Origin: Candidatus Gastranaerophilales bacterium
Lineage (GTDB): Bacteria; Cyanobacteriota; Vampirovibrionia; Gastranaerophilales; Gastranaerophilaceae
Assembly (NCBI GenBank): GCA_944324315.1
Contig: CALUVW010000011.1
Span: 1-56,659, forward strand
DNA length: 56,659 nucleotides
Direction: 5' to 3'
The notes under the pieces were generated by a model, which saw only the letters and a list, made by a program, of their open reading frames with translations, was not told where the DNA came from and ran no database searches. This document shows positions 16,567 to 24,198 of this stretch, one piece after another (the first letter of the stretch is position 1; each line of letters begins with the position of its first letter). Position numbers and translations under genes: made by a program.

Positions 16567-18498
16567 ATGAACGAAAAATATATACCTTTATACAGAAAAT
16601 ACCGTCCGCAAAAATTAGAGGAAGTCGTCGGACAGGAACATATAAAAAAAGCTTTAAAAAATGCAATTGAGCTTAATAAAATCTCTCATGCCTATCTTTT
16701 TACAGGGCCCAGAGGTACGGGGAAAACTTCTACTGCCCGCATTTTTGCAAAATCTTTGAACTGTAAGGAAGGCCCGACAATTAACCCTTGCGGAGTCTGC
16801 GAAAACTGTATTGATATAACAAATTCAACTCCGGTGGATGTTATTGAAATTGATGCTGCAAGCAACCGAAAAGTTGAAGATGCTCAAAATATTCTGGAAA
16901 AGGTTATGTATGCACCTGTTAACAGCAGATATAAGATTTATATTATAGACGAAGTTCACATGCTATCAACTACTGCTTTCAATGCATTGTTGAAAACTCT
17001 TGAAGAACCGCCTGAAAATGTAATATTTATCCTTGCAACGACTGAAGTCCATAAGGTTCTTGATACTATAAAAAGCCGATGCCAGAGATTTGATTTTAAA
17101 CGTATAACGACAGACGACATAGTTAAACATTTGAGATATATCTCTGATAATGAAAAAATTAATATAACAGATGATGCTCTCTATACAATTGCAAAAAATT
17201 CAGCAGGCGGAATGCGCGACAGTATTGCCCTTTTAGATCAATTGAGCGTTCTCGATGGCGAAGAGGCAATTACTACAGAGGATATAAACAACCTTCTCGG
17301 CCGCCTTTCATTTGACACGCTGAATTCTCTTGCGGATAAAATCGTTAATTCAAAGCCGCAGGAAGCTATTGAGGAGCTAGAAAAGATTTATAACTCGGGG
17401 AATGAACCTGTGCAGATTTTGACTAATTTAATGGATTATTTAAAAAATCTTTTAATTGTTAAAAATTGCAGAAAAGAAATTGCATTTGAATTAACGCAGG
17501 CAAATGATGCCCAGATTAAGGCATTGTCAGAACAGTCTGCAAATATAGAAACACATCAAATAGTATTTTTAATTGATAAATGTTCTGAATATATAAAAGA
17601 ATTGAAACTTACAAACAATCCGCGTTTGTGGCTTGAGGTTGCAGTAATTGATCTTGCGAATTTGACAGAAAACACATCTCTTGTTGAACTTCAAAACAGA
17701 ATAGCACGTTTGGAAGGCGGAGCAGTTGAACCTGTAAGAATTTCAGCTTATAAAACAGCTCCTTCTCCACAGTTGAAATCGGAAATGCAGAAAACCGAGC
17801 ATGTTAAACCTGATATCTTGAAACACAGCGATGAGTTCTCAGAAGTGAATAGTTCAGTACAAAAAGAAAGTATACAACAGAATGAACAATTTCAGGAAAA
17901 TTCTGTTTCTAAAAATCCTACCACCGCAGGCGGTTCCCCTCCCTTTGACAAGAGAGGCGATGTAAGTGATGATTTCTCACCAATGCCGAAATCAAAACAT
18001 TCAGACGGCGCAGATATTTCTGTATTGTGGGGGAAACTCCTTGAAAGTGTTCACAGTGCTCCGACCCGAGCACTTTTAAATCAGTGGGCTAATCCTGTTA
18101 AAATTGCTCCTGATGAAACTATTTTGACAATGAAAAATGAAATTTTCTTAAATCAGGTTCAATCTGGTTCTAAAAAACAGGCAATTGTTGATGCTGTAAA
18201 TGCCCTGTTTGCACAGGAAAATTCAAATGTAATAATCAGACTCCCTCATGCCGATGATGTTTTGATTAAATCAGTATCAGCCCCTGAAACTCATACCGAA
18301 CAGCCAAAACCTAAACCTTCTCCGGTTATGAAATCTGTTGAAGTGGAACCTGAAGTTGAGCCGCAGGAGGTTGAAGAATTAAAGGGCGAAATTCAAAAGC
18401 CTGTAAAACAGGAAAGCGCTTCAAAAATTACTGAATCTTTGCATTCAGATAATGTGAATATGGTGATGGAAATTTTTGAAGGAAAAGTTATTGATTAA
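16567..18498 (+). CDS. dnaX: DNA polymerase III subunits gamma/tau
   Basis: The protein has 643 residues. The typical start YIPLYRKYRPQKLEEVVGQ leads to Walker A GPRGTGKTSTARIFAKSLNC, the zinc Cys set ending CGVCENC, Walker B IYIIDEVHMLS and the sensor SRCQRFDF. It is the ATPase of the clamp loader. The C-terminal third is low complexity and tau-like. Residues about 449-465 (NPTTAGGSPPFDKRG) come from a family B-type palindromic repeat inserted in frame in the linker, which also occurs inside tsaD. It has no Shine-Dalgarno and a TATAAT six bases before the ATG. No convincing programmed frameshift site is seen. Confidence 0.96.
   Translation: MNEKYIPLYRKYRPQKLEEVVGQEHIKKALKNAIELNKISHAYLFTGPRGTGKTSTARIFAKSLNCKEGPTINPCGVCENCIDITNSTPVDVIEIDAASNRKVEDAQNILEKVMYAPVNSRYKIYIIDEVHMLSTTAFNALLKTLEEPPENVIFILATTEVHKVLDTIKSRCQRFDFKRITTDDIVKHLRYISDNEKINITDDALYTIAKNSAGGMRDSIALLDQLSVLDGEEAITTEDINNLLGRLSFDTLNSLADKIVNSKPQEAIEELEKIYNSGNEPVQILTNLMDYLKNLLIVKNCRKEIAFELTQANDAQIKALSEQSANIETHQIVFLIDKCSEYIKELKLTNNPRLWLEVAVIDLANLTENTSLVELQNRIARLEGGAVEPVRISAYKTAPSPQLKSEMQKTEHVKPDILKHSDEFSEVNSSVQKESIQQNEQFQENSVSKNPTTAGGSPPFDKRGDVSDDFSPMPKSKHSDGADISVLWGKLLESVHSAPTRALLNQWANPVKIAPDETILTMKNEIFLNQVQSGSKKQAIVDAVNALFAQENSNVIIRLPHADDVLIKSVSAPETHTEQPKPKPSPVMKSVEVEPEVEPQEVEELKGEIQKPVKQESASKITESLHSDNVNMVMEIFEGKVID
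17912..17962 (+). repeat. Family B-type palindromic element inserted in frame in dnaX
   Basis: The block ccaccgc-n-gcggttcccctccctttgacaag is shared with 24493-24549 in tsaD. It is made of two adjacent hairpins and translated as part of the DnaX linker. Confidence 0.8.
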
Positions 18499-18509
18499 AG
18501 GAGTAAATT

Positions 18510-18821
18510 ATGAAGATAAACAGTATAAATTCAACAGTTAATTTTGCTAGTTCATATACAAGTTATGAGGTGTTATCGGGAAAGAAAAATTTTTATGAGC
18601 TGCCCGTTGCAGATAAACTTGATGTAATATATAACATACTTTATGACCAGAAAGATGATTTCAAAACACTTTCATGTAATCAAAAAAGAAATATGGATTT
18701 TAATAAAAGGGCATTCAAATATGTAATTCTTAATGAGGCAGAACAATTCTTGCCGGATGAATCGGCAATTGCAAAACTTGAACATGCTTATGATAAGAAT
18801 AAAATTGATATTATAGCTTAA
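18510..18821 (+). CDS. Small hypothetical protein with N-terminal INxxxxxNFxSS-type segment
   Basis: The protein has 103 residues and a strong AAAGGAG before the ATG. It lies 11 bp after dnaX and so is probably cotranscribed. The sequence is polar and mostly helical, with no signal peptide or membrane helix. The beginning MKINSINSTVNFASSY resembles the starts of two other unrelated proteins here (23094-24020 and 37481-38242), each with Ile-Asn near the start and an aromatic F(T/A)S-like motif within 20 residues. The function is unknown. Confidence 0.65.
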   Translation: MKINSINSTVNFASSYTSYEVLSGKKNFYELPVADKLDVIYNILYDQKDDFKTLSCNQKRNMDFNKRAFKYVILNEAEQFLPDESAIAKLEHAYDKNKIDIIA

Positions 18822-18850
18822 TATGGTAGTAATAGTTTTATATTCAAAAT

Positions 18851-20176
18851 CTATTGTATCTTTATCGTATTAAATCTAAACGCTTCAAAGTTTTCCGAAA
18901 AATAATTTTTCGTTAATCCTGCTTTGAGTTTTAGCTGTTCAAGAAATTCTTTTTTATCTGGCAGCTGTTCCCACACATCAGGTAAAAATACGGCTTGATA
19001 ATTACCATCCCGTATAATGAGTCCGTCAACGGCGGGCACTAAATTTTCAAGAAGCTCCTCTTCCGTTTCAAATTCAATTCGTTCGGGTTTTGAAAGAAGC
19101 GAAACTCCTATTGTTATTCTGTTGTATTCATTTAGTGTAAGTGCGGGAAATCTCGGATCTGAAAATGCTGCAGCATGCGCGTTATGTATTAAATCTTTAA
19201 TCAGCGGTTTATGTGCAATAATTGAGCCGATGCATCCGCGCAAAATTCCATCTAGCTCCAGTGTTACAAACGATGCTCCATATTCTTCAAATACGCAGTC
19301 ATAATCATCTATTCTCGCCTGACCTAGCTGCAAGCCCGATAAAATGCTGTCTTTGCAGACTTTTTTGATAAAATCTGAATAATATTTTTTTATGTAACTA
19401 TTTTTTTCTCCTTCGTATAAAAACCAGCTGCCGTAACCGACTACACGGGAGCTGTCGCCCGTTGCTGCTGCAGAATTTGTTAGCCCTGTCCTTATTAGTG
19501 AATAATTTTTCTTTTTTGCAAACTCAATAAGCCCGCAAATCCCGACAGCACCGCATGCCTGTTCCTGTTCAAAATTTGACAGATTATTTTCTTCAATCAT
19601 TCTTGCGGTATAATTGTCGATTTTTACTGCTTCTTTTTCTGGATAAAAATGGCTTAAATCACTTGATATAACAAATACATTATCATCATTTGCCCAGAAA
19701 TGCTCAAGAGTTTCGCATAAATTTTTAAAATTCTCGCAGCCGTAGAGAACCGGTACGATTTTTGCCTCAGGAAGAAAATATTTTATAAGCGGAAGCAGAA
19801 CTTCTATTGAGTGTTCTTTTTCAAAAGCATAGTTTGCTATATTGCAGTCGCAAAATTTTGCAAGTTCTAAAGATAATTCTTTATTTACCTGAACATCTCC
19901 TAATGGTGTTTCAAATTCATTATAATCACACACGCTGCATCCATAAATTCTTTCATAGTGAGCAGGAGCAAAGATGAAAATATTTTTTGCTTCCTTTTTT
20001 AAATGTTGAATACCGTTTGCCGCGAGTCTGCCTGAATAAATATAACCTGCATGCGGTACAATCACAGCACGTGAATTAAATGGCTGCTGTTCAACTTCGA
20101 AACTCCTGATTAAATTTGAAAGCTCCTCTTTATTTGACGAATAAAATATTCCTGATGCTGTTGCTTTTTTCTTCAT
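18851..20176 (-). CDS. AmmeMemoRadiSam system protein B-A fusion (Memo + AMMECR1)
   Basis: The protein has 441 residues. The N-terminal part (about 1-260) is a Memo-type dioxygenase-like domain (VIVPHAGYIYSGRLAANGI, then FIFAPAHYERIYGC, SSDLSHFYPEKEA). The C-terminal part (about 270-441) is AMMECR1 (FVTLELDGILRGCIGSI, then SDPRFPALTLNEYNRITIGV). The two proteins are usually encoded with a radical SAM enzyme in the AmmeMemoRadiSam system, whose reaction is not established; no such radical SAM gene is in the window. It follows ribD by 24 bp. A TATAAT lies seven bases before the ATG and no Shine-Dalgarno is seen. Confidence 0.9.
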   Translation of the reverse strand: MKKKATASGIFYSSNKEELSNLIRSFEVEQQPFNSRAVIVPHAGYIYSGRLAANGIQHLKKEAKNIFIFAPAHYERIYGCSVCDYNEFETPLGDVQVNKELSLELAKFCDCNIANYAFEKEHSIEVLLPLIKYFLPEAKIVPVLYGCENFKNLCETLEHFWANDDNVFVISSDLSHFYPEKEAVKIDNYTARMIEENNLSNFEQEQACGAVGICGLIEFAKKKNYSLIRTGLTNSAAATGDSSRVVGYGSWFLYEGEKNSYIKKYYSDFIKKVCKDSILSGLQLGQARIDDYDCVFEEYGASFVTLELDGILRGCIGSIIAHKPLIKDLIHNAHAAAFSDPRFPALTLNEYNRITIGVSLLSKPERIEFETEEELLENLVPAVDGLIIRDGNYQAVFLPDVWEQLPDKKEFLEQLKLKAGLTKNYFSENFEAFRFNTIKIQ

Positions 20177-20183
20177 AAGATTT

Positions 20184-20189
20184 ATTATA
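20184..20189 (-). promoter_or_regulatory. -10 box for the Memo-AMMECR1 gene, probably leaderless
   Basis: TATAAT on the minus strand, seven bases before the ATG at 20176. There is no Shine-Dalgarno. It lies in the short gap after ribD. Confidence 0.5.
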
Positions 20190-20200
20190 CAACTTTTTGA

Positions 20201-21244
20201 TTATTTTAAAATAGGATAGTAAGTTAATAAAATATCCGGCTCGAACATCTCTGTTTGTGTAATTTGAAAATTGAAGCTATCATTAATATCGTTAATTTTT
20301 CTGAAATCAAAACAGGATAACGAGCTGTTGTCGCCTGTAATTTTCGGAGCGATAAAATGGTAAATTTTATCTGTGTATTTTAAAATTTCTCCGTTCAAAT
20401 GCCCGCCGCTTTCAACCAGAATGCTTTTTATTCCCAAATCATAAGCTTTTTTCAGTATAAATTCAATGTCTAATTTCTCATTAATAACAGGTGTTTTTAT
20501 AAAATTTATTCCGCCTTCAAACATATCCAGTGTTGCGTTAAATAAGTAAATTTCACCATTTTTGTATATTGGAGCTTCAAGATTTGTTTTAAGTTCTCTA
20601 TCAAGAATAATTTTTTTTCGGTGCGCCATAGTCGGGTTGTCAGCAAGGATTGTTGATGAAGTTGTTAGAATTGCGTCATATCTGTTTCTGATTTTTTTTA
20701 CTTCTTCACGTGCCTTGTCTGATGTTATCCATTTGGAAGACCCGTTTTGTGTCGCAATTTTTCCGTCTAAAGTTGTCGCTGTTTTTAAGGCGATATATAC
20801 TTCATTTTTTGTCATATTTTTGATAAATATTTCATTTAATGTTTTACATTCATATTCAAGAACATTTTCTACAACTTCAACTCCTGCATTTTGTAATTTT
20901 CGGATACCGTTTCCTGCGACAATCGGGTTAACGTCACGCATTCCGATAACAACTTTTTTTATTCCCCGCTCAATAATCAGGTCTGCACAGGGAGGAGTTT
21001 TGCCGTAGTGCGAACATGGTTCAAGATTTACAATAAGCGTGCCTCCTTTTTCTTCACCGTTATGAAGCTTTAAAAGAGCATCGCGTTCTGCATGGTTATC
21101 TCCGTATTTGTGGTGATAGCCTGTTGATATTTCATTTCCATCTTTATTAAGTACTACACATCCGACAAGCGGATTTGGAGAAGTTTGGCCTTCGCCCTGT
21201 CTTGCAAGCTCTATACATTTTTGCATTAATTTTTCATATTGCAT
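20201..21244 (-). CDS. ribD: Bifunctional riboflavin biosynthesis deaminase/reductase
   Basis: The protein has 347 residues. The deaminase domain (about 1-145) has the zinc motifs HAERDALLKL and NLEPCSHYGKTPPCADLI, and the strand GMRDVNPIVAGNGI. The reductase domain begins at YIALKTATTLDGKIATQNGSS and contains ESGGHLNGEIL. It performs the deamination and side-chain reduction steps of riboflavin synthesis. Other rib genes are not adjacent and no FMN riboswitch is visible upstream. No Shine-Dalgarno precedes the ATG at 21244. Confidence 0.95.
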   Translation of the reverse strand: MQYEKLMQKCIELARQGEGQTSPNPLVGCVVLNKDGNEISTGYHHKYGDNHAERDALLKLHNGEEKGGTLIVNLEPCSHYGKTPPCADLIIERGIKKVVIGMRDVNPIVAGNGIRKLQNAGVEVVENVLEYECKTLNEIFIKNMTKNEVYIALKTATTLDGKIATQNGSSKWITSDKAREEVKKIRNRYDAILTTSSTILADNPTMAHRKKIILDRELKTNLEAPIYKNGEIYLFNATLDMFEGGINFIKTPVINEKLDIEFILKKAYDLGIKSILVESGGHLNGEILKYTDKIYHFIAPKITGDNSSLSCFDFRKINDINDSFNFQITQTEMFEPDILLTYYPILK

Positions 21245-21283
21245 ATTTGCATTCTACTATAAAATTTGTTATATTAAAATAAT

Positions 21284-21310
21284 AGATCCCGAATCAAGTT
21301 CGGGATGACG
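21284..21310 (-). repeat. Family A palindromic repeat
   Basis: agatcccgaatcaagttcgg and the following gatgacg, reverse orientation, in the gap between ribD and the divergent hydrolase gene. The core differs slightly from the other copies (tcaagttcggg). Confidence 0.8.
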
Positions 21311-21379
21311 TAAAATCTTCAGGATGACTTACGCCTTAAGTGAAATTGTATAAAGGACAGTGAAAAAGAGAGGTTAGTT

Positions 21380-22054
21380 ATGGATTTAAAATATATAGGA
21401 CACAGTGCATTTGAAATTAAATTAAAGGACAATTCAATTATGATTGATCCTTACGTGAGTATCAACCCAAAATATGACTGGCATAGTGCCAATATCACGG
21501 ATATATTTTTAACTCATGCACACGGTGACCATCTGGGGCAGGCAATCGAAATTGCAAAAGAAAAAGATGCTACAATTACTGCAATCGTTGAGCTTGCACA
21601 ATATTGTAAAGAGCAGGGGTGTAAAGTACGCTCCGTAAATTTTGGCGGATGGCTTAATTATGATTGGGGCAGAGCTGTATTTGTTCCGGCTTTTCATACA
21701 AGTACTTTGCCTGACGGGCGTTATGCAGGAGAACCGGCAGGAATTGTTTTTGATGTAGATAATGTTCGAATTTATCATGCAGGTGATACAGCATTAACTA
21801 TGGAAATGAAAACTATTAAAGAATTATACAGACCTAATATTGCAATGCTGCCTATCGGCGGGCATTATACAATGGATGCAGAACATGCTGCTCTTGCTGC
21901 TCATTGGGTTGGAGCTCAAACTGTAATTCCGATGCATTACAATACTTTCCCGGAAATTCAGGAAGATATTAAGAAGTTTATGGGATTACTACAGTTTAAT
22001 AATGCAAATTGCGTTGTTTTGGATCCTGAAAAAGTAAATAACCCGAATAACTAG
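21380..22054 (+). CDS. Metal-dependent hydrolase, UPF0173 (metallo-beta-lactamase fold)
   Basis: The protein has 224 residues. It opens with LKYIGHSAFEIKLKDNSIMIDP and has the zinc motif THAHGDHLG, a later YHAGDTALTMEMK (third His/Asp ligand) and VIPMHYNTFPEI. This is the UPF0173/YtkL-like group of the metallo-beta-lactamase superfamily, about 225-230 residues. These are cytoplasmic hydrolases of unknown natural substrate. The start is supported by an upstream AGAGAGG. Confidence 0.9.
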   Translation: MDLKYIGHSAFEIKLKDNSIMIDPYVSINPKYDWHSANITDIFLTHAHGDHLGQAIEIAKEKDATITAIVELAQYCKEQGCKVRSVNFGGWLNYDWGRAVFVPAFHTSTLPDGRYAGEPAGIVFDVDNVRIYHAGDTALTMEMKTIKELYRPNIAMLPIGGHYTMDAEHAALAAHWVGAQTVIPMHYNTFPEIQEDIKKFMGLLQFNNANCVVLDPEKVNNPNN

Positions 22055-22137
22055 TTTATTCATAATAATTTGATAAATCTTGAGAGTATTGTTTCATTTT
22101 TTGTTTAATGTTAACATTATTCGGAAAAGAGGTTTTT

Positions 22138-23097
22138 ATGGATATTTTATTTGTTATAGACAGAATTGAACTCAAATATTTTGAGTTTAACAATCTTGTT
22201 ACAAATTTTTGGATTATAAGAGAATTTTTGTTATCAGGAAAAAATGTTTTTATTACTACAATTGATAATTTAAGTCTTGTGGCCGGTGTGCCTTATGCGC
22301 ATTGTCATGAAGCTTATGAAAAAGACGGGAATATTTTTTATGATAAATCTTTGAGATATGTCAAAATCAATGATTTTTCACTTTGTATGTTCCGTCCAGA
22401 TCCACCGGTAGATCTGGATTATATCAATGCAACTTACATTTTTGATTTCGTTGACAGGAATAAGACACTTATAATAAATGATCCTATGGCAATAAGAAAT
22501 TTTAACGAAAAAATGCATACTGTAAAATTTCTCGATTTAATGCCTGAGAATATTGTTACATCATCAAAAGCAGATATAGTTAAATTTTTGAATGTGCACG
22601 AAGAAATTGTCTTGAAACCGTTGAATGCCTGTTTTGGTTCCGGAGTTATGACGCTTAAAAAAGGTGACAAAAATACGGCAGTTATAATAAATACTATGAC
22701 CAAAAATCAATCGCAGCTGATTATGGTTCAAAAATATATTCCCAAAGCAAGATTTGGAGATAAACGGGTGATGTTTCTCGGAGATGAAGTCCTAGATGTT
22801 TGTGTGCAGAAACTCCCTTCTAATGATGATTTCAAATTTAATGAACACTGCGATTCTAATATCGTAAAAGCAGAATTGCCGCAAGAAGAAAAAGAAAAAT
22901 TTATTCCTGTGGCAAAAGAATTAAATAGTCTCGGACTTCCCATGGCAGGGCTTGATGTTATTGACGGAAAAATTATTGAGATAAATATTACAAGTCCATG
23001 TTATTTTATAAAAGAAGTTAATAATCATTTTGGATGTTCTTTAGAAAAGAAAATAACAGAGTTTATTTTATCCAAACTCTATGCAAATGTTTCTTAA
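22138..23097 (+). CDS. gshB: Glutathione synthetase (ATP-grasp)
   Basis: The protein has 319 residues from ATG at 22138, which has AAGAGG upstream; the frame from 22108 is longer but unsupported. It matches bacterial GshB throughout: MFRPDPPVDLDYINATYI, IINDPMAIRNFNEKMHTV, the ATP-grasp segment VLKPLNACFGSGVMTL and the near-terminal IEINITSPCYFIKEV. It ligates glycine to gamma-glutamylcysteine. The usual ATP-grasp glycine-rich loop (GMGG) is replaced by NACFGSG, so binding details may differ. No gshA is in the window. The stop overlaps the convergent kinase-like gene by 4 bp. Confidence 0.88.
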   Translation: MDILFVIDRIELKYFEFNNLVTNFWIIREFLLSGKNVFITTIDNLSLVAGVPYAHCHEAYEKDGNIFYDKSLRYVKINDFSLCMFRPDPPVDLDYINATYIFDFVDRNKTLIINDPMAIRNFNEKMHTVKFLDLMPENIVTSSKADIVKFLNVHEEIVLKPLNACFGSGVMTLKKGDKNTAVIINTMTKNQSQLIMVQKYIPKARFGDKRVMFLGDEVLDVCVQKLPSNDDFKFNEHCDSNIVKAELPQEEKEKFIPVAKELNSLGLPMAGLDVIDGKIIEINITSPCYFIKEVNNHFGCSLEKKITEFILSKLYANVS

Positions 23098-24020
23098 AGT
23101 CGGGTAATTCCTCCGAAATCTATGAGTTTTAAGATCGGATTTCCTTTTTCGTCGCTTGTGATAATGTAATTATCAGGATTGCAGTGTAAGTCGTAATCTT
23201 TTAAGCCGTATTTTTCAAACATATTTGAAAAATAGTTGTATATAATTCTATCTTCAGGGTATGCGTAAAACTTTTTTTCATATTCATATGATGTCTGAAC
23301 GTTATATTTTTTTAGTTCATTACGTGTAAAACCATATTTTTTATACAAATCAATAAAAAGTTCCTCTTCAGTATCGTAAATTTCTTTTATTTCAATAGGC
23401 GATTTATATTTTTTTATTGGTTTTACGTATTCGCTAACCATATAGCCGTTTTTAGTGTCACCCCAGTGAGTGTGCATAATATGTCTGTCTTTAATTCTGT
23501 TATTTAGGTATAGAGCACGCGCAACTTCTACGAATTTTCCGTTGCTTTCCGTCATAATTTTGTACATTCTAGGACTTTTATCATTCAGATCAGCAAATTC
23601 TTTAATAAAGAAACTCTCAATTCCGGTTCCAGATAAAATGTATCCATTTGCAGTATAAACAGAGCCTGAAGTATCAATTTTTTTTACATTATAACTTTGA
23701 TTTGGTGATAATATTTTATATTTGTGCAGTATGTAATTAAGATTTTCTGTTGCGGTTTTTAAACTGATTTTGGCAAGTTTTATATTGTTTGCAAATTCTG
23801 TGTATATAATACTGACGATTTTACGTTTTTCATTTGTATCTATGTTTTTTAACCAACTTACAGGCAACTGTCCTGCAATACCGTTTTTTTGCGGATGAGT
23901 ATCAAAAATTTTTACAATATCCTGCTCACTATGATAATAATTCCTTGATAATTTTCGTGTAATACCGCTTGTAAAATTTTGATTATATTGGTGCTTGTTT
24001 TCCCGTGAAATATTTATCAT
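23094..24020 (-). CDS. Protein-kinase-like protein ending at the DFG motif
   Basis: The protein has 308 residues. The C-terminus has a kinase-type catalytic loop, YDLHCNPDN (residues 276-284), then LKLIDFGG (D301), and stops seven residues later, so there is no activation segment or full C-lobe. Upstream, a candidate ATP-binding Lys (RMYKIMTES), a Glu-bearing helix (FVEVARALYLN) and a hinge (GYMVSEYV) occur in the expected order. The N-terminal 100 residues are unique and include YNQNFTSGITRK, similar in style to two other proteins in the window. Minimal kinases of this kind (OspG/NleH type) are known as secreted effectors; that role here is inference only. No Shine-Dalgarno. Confidence 0.6.
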   Translation of the reverse strand: MINISRENKHQYNQNFTSGITRKLSRNYYHSEQDIVKIFDTHPQKNGIAGQLPVSWLKNIDTNEKRKIVSIIYTEFANNIKLAKISLKTATENLNYILHKYKILSPNQSYNVKKIDTSGSVYTANGYILSGTGIESFFIKEFADLNDKSPRMYKIMTESNGKFVEVARALYLNNRIKDRHIMHTHWGDTKNGYMVSEYVKPIKKYKSPIEIKEIYDTEEELFIDLYKKYGFTRNELKKYNVQTSYEYEKKFYAYPEDRIIYNYFSNMFEKYGLKDYDLHCNPDNYIITSDEKGNPILKLIDFGGITRL

Positions 24021-24198
24021 ATTTTTTATAAAACGTGTAATAAATTTTTTTGCTTCTAATAATAATGCGGAAATATACTTTATTTCCGCAAGAAGATTTC
24101 ATAGTATAGTTGTTCCCAAGATGTTTTACTATACTACTAAATCTGTAACAAAATTTTTTTTGCTATTTAAATAGTGTAAAATTTACAATTTTTAAAAT

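Noticed and set aside
16640-16660. Programmed frameshift site in dnaX (A-run)
   Set aside because: The run lies near the start of the gene, before the ATPase core. The gamma-producing slip occurs much later in known cases and no suitable site is there.
20201-21380. FMN riboswitch before ribD
   Set aside because: The short upstream region contains only a family A repeat and AT-rich sequence, without the conserved FMN aptamer segments.
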